From positions 29,571,708-29,635,707 of the forward strand of contig LR990039.1 of NCBI GenBank assembly GCA_905147135.1: a stretch of 64,000 nt of DNA, in the 5' to 3' direction. The stretch is from Blastobasis lacticolella. Its lineage: Eukaryota > Arthropoda > Insecta > Lepidoptera > Blastobasidae. The position numbers and the translations under genes are program-made. Below the pieces are notes generated by a model. That model had not been told where the DNA came from. It worked only from the letters and a program-made list of their open reading frames with translations, and searched no databases. Shown one piece after another: positions 33,901-44,300 of the stretch. How positions within the stretch are numbered: the first letter of the stretch is position 1; the number at the start of each line of letters is the position of its first letter.

Positions 33901-35780
33901 CTAGACTAGCTTTTTACAAATAAGTATTACTTACATAAAATTTTGACAAACATGACCCTTTGAAGTACCTATTACAACAATCGCTTTGACCACATAGGAA
34001 TTAGTTCCGACGGAAAGGTCACCGACCGCTATTTCCAACCTATTCGGCACCTCCTTATAGCTGCGAATTCGCAAACAATCGGTCATATCTTACACAAGTC
34101 AAGATAGTTACGCGCTGTTGATGTGAAAGGCGCTAGAAATTGGGTGGTGTATTGTCGTCGCATCAATGATATCAGAAATAAGATTAGCAAAGAGTGGACA
34201 GCGCTGTCGTGCAGACAAATTAAAGTTTATTAGATTTTTAGTTAGTAAATTCCTTTTGACACTTTATGTAAAACTATCAGAATGTCAGCTTATCAGAATG
34301 CCAGATAAATTTTTCACATGATATTTCCGCATTAGGTAAAAGCATGAGGATGGCGATCGGTTTTAATCACCACCTGTTGCTTTCTAAGGCACAGGAGTAG
34401 GTATAGAACAAATCAAAACAAGCGCGCTACGGTACTTCATAACAAGCGCAGCTGTTTGCAGCGCAGTGTAAGTGAACTCTCACCCACTGATTCACGAGCG
34501 CGAGCCGAAAGGAGCCTTCGGGTGCTCTCGGCGAGGAGAGCGGATATGTGTACCGACGAGGCTATGGTACCGACACATATCGCTCATATTGCCGAGACGA
34601 AATCAACTAATCAATATACAAAATAGAAGGTCAAATAGGCACGCTACATGATTGGGCTGAATGTGATTTGGACCGAAACCGAAATTCGGATCAACATTCG
34701 TTAACAATTCAAAATTCGGTTGTTTTAACTGCGCTTTCTCGAGTGCGACGTCGTTCCTACTGTCGTACTCCAGAAAGCGCTGTGAAACTGTCATACTAAA
34801 ATGATAAAACCACTTTAAATGAACAAAAACATAACAGACTTCTGCCACAAAACGGACCAAGGATTGTTATTTTTGCATTGTAGTCTGCCTATTGTAAATT
34901 TTAAGCACCTAGTAGGTAGGTACTCAATTATTAAATTATTAAATAGTCGTACAGTCTTTAATTATTTCTTCGCACGTTTGTATTTGTTGTTTTGGTCCAT
35001 TGCGACGTAGGACAAATAGATTTTGTTTGACTATTGGTCGACATTGTACAAGATTTTTGGGGTTCATACGAAGAAATCATATTTGTGGATTGCCTTTGCA
35101 ATGGTAGGTATTTTCTATACTTAACATTGTATTAGCTATCGGGGCGCAATCAAATTAATCCTTATCCGTACCAATGTATCTACTACGTCTGTCACGTCCA
35201 TCGTTATCGCATGATATTTCTAATATACATAACTAATCAGCAAGGATGTCTTTGATATAGATCTCAAGATTGCTAGCTAGGTAAGGGATATTTGAATACC
35301 ATATCCAGATCTACGGAGATAACAACTCGAAGGTCTAGTCTAGTTTTCTTTAATGATATTTTAAAATAGTTTAGTAGTTAGTTACCTATACTATATAGAT
35401 ATCGAGAAATGTCATTAGAAATATCAAAAGGTCTCCGTAAAAACGGCTCCGCTCCGATATTCCAACTAGTAATAAATCAATACAGGCCGAAGCTCAGGTA
35501 GACAGAGTAGGACGCAACATTTATACCTAGAAATTTAAATCCGAGCGGGACGCGCCCGGCCGCGGGCGGCAATGACAGCCTTGCGGCAGGCTGGTCGGGG
35601 GACGATACCGGCCTTGATCAATACTGCATTGGTGCTCCAGTGACCTGCATCCAGATGCAGCGGTAATCGGAAACGTAAGCTCGCGCGCGACGGACGCACT
35701 CGCGACTCGCAGAGAACCGCGTCCTCACAAAAACAAATTTATAAACAAGATTACAAAAAGCTGTCACCGTGGATCTTCTC
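33901..35780. other. Intergenic region and upstream flank of the SDR gene
   Basis: AT-rich apart from a CpG-rich patch at about 35540-35730 just upstream of the SDR start, which may be its promoter and 5' UTR. At 34541-34590 a small inverted repeat (atatgtgt against acacatat) occurs. No further gene seen. Confidence 0.4.
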
Positions 35781-36824
35781 ATGGAACTGCGAAGGCTGGG
35801 GGTGGTGGCGACATTTATAATACAACAGTGCTGTTCCATCGTCTCGATGATAGCTTACCGCTTCCGCGAAAAGTTAACCAAAACAATATATACCGAGGAA
35901 GAGACTATGACAGGGAAAGTGGTTATTATTGCCGGGGCCACCAACACCGTCGGCGTGAGGATCGCCACCGAGCTGGCCCGCCGCGGCGCACGCCTCATCC
36001 TGCCCTGCCACGACTTCCAGAAGGGCCTCGAAATACGGAAACAATTACTACTACAATTTAAGGAAGCCGCCATAGATGTCTTCCACGTGGACCTGGCTTC
36101 GTTGAAGTCCGTCCGAGCATTTGCTGCGTACATAAAGGCAAACGAAGTCCGGCTTGATGTATTCATCAACAACGTGAAGTGTAGGAAGGTCATTAACAAG
36201 TATACGCACAACCAGTTGCCTCGCCTCCTTCAGGTGAACTACTATGGGCCCACATTGCTAATGGTGCTGCTGCTGCCCCTACTGAAGCTCTCGGCGCCGA
36301 GCCGAATCCTCAGCATAACGTCCGATTCCCATAATTTAGGGAGAATAATCTTCCGTGAGTTCGACAGGTTACCGACTAACCGCCAAGAGAAGAAACAGAT
36401 GTTCTGTAACATCAACCTGGCCAACATCCTGATCGTGAAGAGGCTGGCGCGGAAACTGATAGGCACAGGGGTTACCATAAATAATTACAAAGCAGAAGAC
36501 TTTAAGCCGCTGAATATCGAGGCGAACCTGATTTACAGGTTGATTTTAAAGTTAACGGCACGCTCTGTGTTGGAGAACGTGCAGACGGCTGTCATGCTGG
36601 CGTCCTCGAAGAGTGTCAAGACCGTCTCGGGGTTGTACTTCAAGGATTGCAGGCCCGCGCCCGTCGCGAAGTTCGCCCACAGCGTGCCGCTCGGTAACCG
36701 GATATGGAAATTTACTCATCAATTATTATTTTTTCGAATGTACTACAATGGCGACTTCTGCCACGGCATCCCGACCTACGAGCGCGCGCTCCTGACCAGA
36801 TACCGCAGCTTTTATGTAGAGTGA
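35781..36824 (+). CDS. Short-chain dehydrogenase/reductase-like protein, intronless, probable pseudoenzyme
   Basis: The 347-aa frame starts at ATG 35781; an in-frame GTG lies 12 bases upstream. The fold features are those of the retinol-dehydrogenase-like SDR group: a hydrophobic N-terminal anchor (about 7-26), beta-alpha-beta with IIAGATNTVG at 49-58, a GARLILPC strand, DVFHVDLASL near 99-108, the VFINN strand at 127-131, RILSITSDSH at 175-184 and a GTGVTI strand near 228. Key residues are altered. The usual TGxxxGxG reads AGATNTVG, so the middle Gly is Thr; NNAG reads NNVK; and YxxxK reads FCNIN (positions 208-212), so the catalytic Tyr is Phe and the Lys is Asn, while a Ser near 181 remains. 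The frame is intact and intronless, unlike the genes on either side, which suggests a retrocopy that has kept a coding role. Loss of catalysis is an inference from these residues. Confidence 0.85.
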   Translation: MELRRLGVVATFIIQQCCSIVSMIAYRFREKLTKTIYTEEETMTGKVVIIAGATNTVGVRIATELARRGARLILPCHDFQKGLEIRKQLLLQFKEAAIDVFHVDLASLKSVRAFAAYIKANEVRLDVFINNVKCRKVINKYTHNQLPRLLQVNYYGPTLLMVLLLPLLKLSAPSRILSITSDSHNLGRIIFREFDRLPTNRQEKKQMFCNINLANILIVKRLARKLIGTGVTINNYKAEDFKPLNIEANLIYRLILKLTARSVLENVQTAVMLASSKSVKTVSGLYFKDCRPAPVAKFAHSVPLGNRIWKFTHQLLFFRMYYNGDFCHGIPTYERALLTRYRSFYVE

Positions 36825-36957
36825 AATCCTCGACTACTTTTTTTGGCACATCACATACGCCAGCTGTGTACCTATCCCTCCGTATCTAAGTGTTAAGTGT
36901 TATCTAATATAACAACTTGGAATTTACTAAAAGATAAATATGTATTTACACTCAAAT

Positions 36958-37455
36958 ATCTTGATGATTCTTGGTGTTATAATGTACTAATATGAATATG
37001 AATATGTTGTAATGTAGTAATACGTAATTATGTTTTAGCAGATAATTATTGTAATTTTGTTGTTCGTGTTAATGTATGCGTATTTTCAATAAAATATCTT
37101 GATGTTACCTAAATCTTTGCTCAATTTCACGGGAAAAAGGGGCTGTCTTAATATTTGTTATAATAATATGAATATAAATATGTTGTATTGTAGTAATACT
37201 AATCATGTTTTAGCAGATAATTATTACAATTTTGCTGTTCGTGTTAGTATATGCGTATTTTCAATCAAATATCTTGATGTTACCTAAATCTTTACTTAAT
37301 TTCACCGGAAACAGGGCTGTCTCTTTATATCTGTTATAATAGGTTATTGTAGTCTAATTATACGTAATGATGTTTAAGTAGATAAATACTGTAAAAATTG
37401 TTCGCGTTAATGTCACGTACTTACATATAATAAAACGATCGATGTGTTGTCTATT
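36958..37455 (+). repeat. Three tandem copies of a 175-bp 3'-flank unit with poly(A) signal
   Basis: The block gttttagcagataattatt occurs at 37032 and 37207, and a diverged gtttaagtagataaatact at 37372, giving steps of 175 and 165 bp. Each unit ends in an AATAAA-like signal: AATAAA at 37088, AATCAA at 37263 (altered) and AATAAA at 37429. It lies just downstream of the SDR stop. Confidence 0.8.
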
Positions 37456-37494
37456 GTAAAGATGTTTGATGTAATCGCTGGATATTTTGTGTCT

Positions 37495-37500
37495 AATAAA
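37495..37500 (+). terminator. Further AATAAA downstream of the SDR gene
   Basis: gtctaataaatgg lies about 670 bases after the SDR stop and is followed by AT-rich sequence. It is one of several possible poly(A) signals. Confidence 0.4.
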
Positions 37501-37764
37501 TGGAATTTTAAATGTGACAATGTATTTTAGGTTTTATTGGCACCTAATTAAAATAACTAGCTACGTCGATTGCTAAACACTGCTAATGTAGCTGTAATTT
37601 TGTATGCAGACTAAGATTTACACAAATGTCGAGAAAATTATGAAATCTGCGTCAGTCTAAGATTTATACTTTGTCTCAAATCAACTTTACGTCGATTATT
37701 AAAGACCCTCATACAGATTTTAATCAAGCAGGATTTTATATACTTACCAAATCGATCAGATCAG

Positions 37765-37895
37765 AAATGAGGATCCGCTAGCGAACCAAGGTAACCGACA
37801 TAGCCCTAAGGATTGCCAGGCTAAAGTGGCAGTGGGCAGGGCACATAGCTCAAAGAACAGATGGGGCAGTAAAGTTCTCGAGTGGCGAAAGTATT
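37765..37895 (+). pseudogene. RTE-type LINE ORF2 fragment
   Basis: Translation resembles the conserved RTE C-terminal block: an EIRKRT-like segment with one frame break, then RLKWQWAGHIAQRTDG. The same block is better preserved at 51110-51200. Only about 130 bp remain. Confidence 0.7.
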
Positions 37896-38326
37896 CGTAG
37901 TAATATACAACGTACAAAATATAACATCTGCAGATGGGCTGCCTTGTTTCGTCCCTGCATTTGCTTTAGTGTAACACACACATATAGAGATGTGTGACAT
38001 TTTGTCTCGAATTGAAACTCGGTATGTTCTCTCTGCTTCTGTAGATCACATTTTTTCTCTATGGGAAAGGTGGAAGTCAACACGAAAATCTAGCAAAAAT
38101 TCCTGGCGACTCAATTCACACGTCTCCTTGACAAATGCAGAATGACAGGACAGTTCTTTTTTCAACCATTCGACGGAATGACACTCATCTTTCACATTTT
38201 TACTAAATTTGGTTAAACATTTTCGAAAATTCTCTTTACATTTTGTAAATAAATATTGTAATCAGTCACAGCAATGTTTGACAGTGGTTGTTCTGCGTAG
38301 GTGTGGATGTCGGCTCTGGATTATAG

Positions 38327-41300
38327 ATGGAGCTTCAAACAAGCGATAGCAAGAAAGTATTCAAGGTGTTCGATGCAGCGCGCCGCAAGCGAGCCAAGAA
38401 GAAGGGGTACGAGGACGCAATCTCGATGGGCACGGACGAGTCTGTCGGCGCCGTGAGTACCCGGCAGTGCGGCCCCGAAGTCGTTAGGGCATGTGATTCG
38501 GACCGATGGCCGATTCCGGAACTGATTCTTGATATGTAGGCTCAATTCCAGAGGTATTGATTCTGGTACTAGAAGAATATTTACACTTTTTGACAAAAGA
38601 AAGAAAATCTTCATTTTTTGGACAAAACATCTTACTTCCTTAGGCCCGGTTGCTCTTCAACTGCAGTAGGTCCCTACATGACAGTACTTATCTACAATAA
38701 AAGGTTAACTATTGTTAATTTTTACTTGGTTAAAAGTGGCTCTGTAACCAGTGCTTCAATACTTAACGTTTTTAATTTTATTTCCCGCTTTATTTTATTT
38801 TTACCATACCAAATCCAAATTACCATTAAATCACGGGTATTTTCATTTTTCTATTATTCTGCCACTGGTAATCGTTAGATAATAGGTGAATGAAACTAAG
38901 GGTTCGATTCTTAGGTGACCTGTAACATTTGTACCCATCGATTTTTTATTATTTAGTCCTCGAAATTCGAAGAACTGTGATAGTCGTCGCTACCTTAAAC
39001 ACTGTAGGTTAGGCTACATAATTTAAAGATCAGTACACCAAATCGATATGTACCTACCTCATCAGGGGAACCAGGGGAGTGTACGCATGAAGTCTTCTAA
39101 GGCCAGCCTGCAGGATGTGTCTGCAGCTCAAGGGGACGTGCCACCCGAAGCTGGATGCTCAAAGAGGTAACTCTATTGTTAGGTAGATCGTTTTAAGTTT
39201 CGACTTTTAGAAGAATAAAGACGCAACAACCACCTCACCAGATAGAACACATTCGATGCATTATTAGCTAAATACGGCCGTTTGCTGCGAAAAGTGTGAA
39301 AATTAGACGTCCAGATTGGGCCCTCTATACACGCCAATCGAGGCGGACATGGTCGAAAACATATTGAAACATTAATGGCATTTCATTAGCTTTCCAATGA
39401 AGCTAGTTTCACTTATATGAAATATATTGTTCATAGTTATATTTCTGTTGGATATTCAGAAGTTTAAAAAACTCTTTTTACATATTTTTTGTGTAATCCA
39501 GCCGTCACAGAGACAGAGATAGCAGCCCCTCGGTGTCGCCGGAGCGCAGCCCGCACCGACGGTCAGGGCGTCACCGCAAAAATGTGTGAGTTTTTAACGA
39601 GCCACTAAGTTTCTTTTTATGGTTAACCAGCTTCGCACCTTAACAAATTATACACCTAAACTTTTCTCATGAATCACTCTTTCCAGTGCTAAAAACTGCA
39701 TGAAAATCCGTTCAGTAGTTTTTGAGTTTAACACGAACAGACAGTCAGACAGACACGAAATGATTTTATAATATGTAGTGAAGCGAAGAGACGACGGTAG
39801 TTACTCATGTAACTGTGAAGGTCTCATTTTTTAAACATGGAATCAGAACCAATAATGTTCCCGCGGTTTTCGAGGCAGTTCCTTGAGTACCTGTATTAAA
39901 TCTGATCAACGCGACCACCTGGGCGTTGTCAATAAAGCAGTTGTAACTAAACCATTTCTTCAGAAACATATTTGAAGCGCTTATGGAGTGAACATAATAA
40001 AAGTCCTCTCCTCTAGGAGGTGAGCCAAAAAGGGGGAGGGGGTGGGAGGTTCTCAAAGTTGGGTTGGGTTTTCAGCTTATATCTCGTAGAAAAAGGTATT
40101 CATTACCGAATGAAAGCTTATAAAATACTCTAAAACTTTTGCCTTACTCACTTTTTCAAATTACACGCTCCCGGTTGTGGTAATTAGGTAAAACACCCAT
40201 TTCTAAGGGAATTGTATGGGAAATGTAGCATAAAATGTACGTTTTTTATGATATACTTACATTTATATACAAATTGATAATTTTTGGTATTTTCCCTATA
40301 AATACTTGGGCTATATAACCTTGCTTATTGTTGTTATGAGAAAGTTACTCTATGAGTATCAAAGTTTGATTGACAAAGCAATTTCATCAAACCATATTAA
40401 GTATTTACCAATCACGAAATTTGGCAACAAGCAAGGTTATATAGCTATTGATATGTAATTGTACATAAACAGGGTGGAAATTTGGAATGCCATCTGGAGA
40501 AAACTGAAGATAGGAAAATTTACTCAGCCAACATTCCTTTATTTACAAAAACAAACAAAACTACATTTAAATATTTTTGAAAATACCCCAATCAGCCAGA
40601 AGACGCCCACTGCTGGGCATAGGCCTCCCCCAGAGATCTCAATAAAGGCCGGTCCTGTGGCTTCCGCATTCAGCTGGTACCTGCTATCTTTACCAGGTCG
40701 TAGGTTCACCTTGTGCCCTAGTGCCTTGTGCACCTGAGGCCTAGAGGCCATGTTATTCATGCACGTTGTCTTGTCGTCAACCTAATGTAAGAGACGGAAT
40801 CCTTAGCCCATAAAAACGTAGCGTCTGTTGCAGGCGGGACCAGCAGTCGCTGGCGCTGAAACCAGGCCGCGTATCCACGCCTCGCTCCATTTCGCCACCA
40901 CCGGTAAGAAAATCACTTGGAAGACAACTGTAACAATAGGGGCGTCAGTTGCCTTTTCTTTCAGTATACTGTCCCTAATGTTAGTTCCTTTTTACACCAC
41001 ATTCAGTATTATCGTTGTCAGCTTTTCCTATTGAAACATTCACTGTAATACTTTGAATTACTTACATGAGACGCACACCTATTAAGGATTGACTCCCAGA
41101 AATAGTTTTGTCCGGATACATCTTTGTGTATAGCAGCTATGAAGATGAATATAGTGGGCAGGGTTTCATGCGGCCTTCGTGCGACCTATGCGGTGTACCT
41201 ACGACGTATCTTAGGTGTTACTCGTAGCATGGTTAGGTTCAATATCCTGTACTTTCTGTGATGTATAAATACCTACACGGGTTTTGTGAAGGTGATTTCT

Positions 41301-44300
41301 GGATATAAGTTAACAGACTTATCAACTTCAGGTGTCCGTTGTTAGCATTTAATTGGTTGGTATTCAATCCTCTATGCAAAAAGAGAATTGGACATCAAAC
41401 AAACGCTTATCTATTTCTTCCCTTCAATCCAGGATGACGGCCCGAATATCTCGCCGAGTCCTCCTCCAGACAATGATTCTATGATTTACACATATTTAGA
41501 AGACGCAATCAAGCGGGATAAGAGAAAGTAAGTCCAATCTTACCATAACTGGGATTCTGCTAAACGGCTTGATAACTTAGGTAAATATTTAAACCTTACT
41601 TGTGCCTGTGTATTTTGGACGGATTGGATTCTCTTTACTACAACTTTTCAGAAGTTGCAAGCAAATAAACTGCGTATTTCTATGAAATCGCTATATTGAA
41701 CCTGGTTTAGCACCATTGCAAACCTGTAATAATATTCTGGCCTGTATGTAGATCGATGGCTAGCACGTAGATATGGCACCAGCGAAAATGACATTTAGGT
41801 AGATATTAACTTGGGGCAGGAGGTTCTCGCGGCAACGAATCGGTAGGGGAGTGAAATATGATGTAGGTGTACAGTTATTCAACTAATTAGTTGACCCCCC
41901 GTCCTTATGGTAATCCATATGACAATATGGAGTAAGGGGTCAATTAATGTAACTTACGCTCGATTGAAGGCTCAAGACATTTTCATCACCTCAACCCTTC
42001 CGGTGTCGTTCCCACGCCGCATGAACCTACCGCCCTAATCTACGACCTGTAGTTCGGCGCGAGCTTGGCTCAACGCCTGTGCTGTTGCCAGGCACCACCG
42101 CTCGCACAAGGACGAGCACCACCGCAGCGGGTCGCGCTCCGAGCGGCGCAGCGAACGGCGCAGCGAGCGGCGGAGCGAGCGGCGTAGCGAGCGGCACGGC
42201 AGCCCGGGCGAGTGCGGGCGCGACCCCTCGGTCGAGCACCGCCACCACCACCGGCATCGCGACTCTGGCAGTCGGAGGCAGGACAACTTTTATCTTCATA
42301 TGTTCATGTAGCTAAGCTACGTACCTACGCAACGGGTGATCGGATTGCTATTGATTTTATTTGTTTGTAGATCCAGAAAAAGTCATTCGCCAGACATCGA
42401 CCAGACACTGCTGTTTAAGACATTCGCTGAGTTTTGTAATCAAATGAAAAGTCCAACTCCAAGCCAAGAAGTCAAAGAAGTTGTAGGTTTGATTTTTAGA
42501 TATTCAATACCTGTAGGATATAAAAATTTCAGTTGACACGGTGGTATAATTTCCAGCAACCGTGCCACAGTCACAAATCGCTGCAGTGCGAGGTGCTGCG
42601 CGAGCCGTACGAGTTGGAGCGGCCGGAGCGGCTGCGCAGCTGCGAGCGCCCGTGGGAAGACGGGCGGCGGCGCGCCGAGCCCGCCTCGCGGCTGCACAGC
42701 CCCGAGCGGCCGCGCGAGCGCGCGTACTTCTGCCCCTACGAGAACAACGGGTCCAACCCGGCCAAGTGCTGCAGCCGCTACGACGTCAGCGGGTCCAAGC
42801 GCGAAGAGGACGACCGCTTCCGGGAGTACGAGCCGAAGCCCGTGCCCACGAGGAGCTGCATCGACGCTCATTGTCGCGGGCGGCCGCCGCCGGAGCGCCG
42901 CGAGCGGGACTTCCGGGAGGGCGAGGAGCGCCGCGAGCCGCCGCCGCCGCCGCCGCCGCCGCGCTACTACGACGACGAGCGGCGGAAGAACTTCGAGCAG
43001 AAGACCAGCCGCAGCTTCGACGTGCAGCGGGAGGTGTACGCGGAGGAGCCCGGGCGGCTCACCGCGCGCAGCGACTCGCGGCGGCGACCCGACGACCCGC
43101 GGCGGGAGGAGCGCGCGCGGCGCGGCGCCCGGCCCCCGCGAGACGACCGCGACCGCTACTGCTACAAGAACCAGGACGCCTCCAAACGACACTTCTCCAG
43201 AGACAGTCGCACGCGGCGGATCGTGGAACGCTGCGAAAGAAACTCCAACGCGTCCAGAGATGAAGAATACCGAGAGAAGGACCACTGCTCGGAGAGGGAG
43301 CGAGATTCGGGGCTGAGCATCGCCGACGGCGAGAACAGCACCATCAGCGGCCGGAGTAACTGCCTGAGAGTCGTCAAAGTAAATTTACCAATATTAACGA
43401 GTGAAATCATTAATATAGCCTTACTACAAACAAAGTAACTCATTTGAAATTGCGTTTCCAGCAAGAGATCGCGGAGCAGCGAGAAGCGATGGACAAGATG
43501 ATGAGTCTATGGAAGGATCTGATGCGTTGTTTCAAGGGTCTCCAGGCGGCCAGCCAGCAAGACAAGGCCAATGTCAATGTAAGCGTTTGTCAGTGCAGAA
43601 GAGACGTAATTATTAAAAATAAGCAGTAAATATTTAGTTTGTCTTTGACAATCACAGTCGTGTGTTCAGGATTCCGCGGCGACGGTGCAGGAGTCGGCGG
43701 CGGCGCAGCTGCGGCTGTGGCGCGAGTGCATGCGCCGCTACGAGACGGTGGCGCGGGACGTCGGCGACACCGACGCTAGGCTCATGGTGTGTTAGAACCA
43801 GCAAAGGTTTACTATATGGGGACCTAAGGTAGGCTACATATGTCAACGGTAAATAATATACAAAGCTTCGTAGAACGTCGTCTCTGCCGAAACTAGCCGA
43901 TTGGCGTTATTTACCTCCTAATACTTTATTTACTTCGGTTGCGATTCAAAGGAAGGGGAAAATAGTATCCGGTGATTTAGAAATACAATGTACGATACGT
44001 ACTCCAGACATAATTTGCCATTAATATTACTACTAAACATAGTAATGTTACTGCGCATTTTTAGGAGGAGATCAGCAAGCAGCGGTCAGAAATGTCTGAG
44101 ATGGCGGGCATGTGGCAGGAGTGTCTGCAGCGCTATAGGGAGATGAGCACGGATTTCAACAATCTCAAAGAAAAGGTACGAATAACATTATAACTTGCAA
44201 AAGTCTACACTTTCATCACACATATTATCGGGTTTGTTACCACGGTTAGAATTGTGTAATCATCATATGTTATTAAATTGTAGTGAATAACCACGAAAGT

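Noticed and set aside
35769..35780. Upstream GTG as the SDR start
   Set aside because: Nuclear genes start at ATG; the first in-frame ATG is at 35781.
42440..43285. 281-aa antisense frame and a 233-aa alternative + frame
   Set aside because: Both are shadows of the GC-rich exon 8; they lack conserved features, and the frame that joins exons 7 and 9 is a different one.
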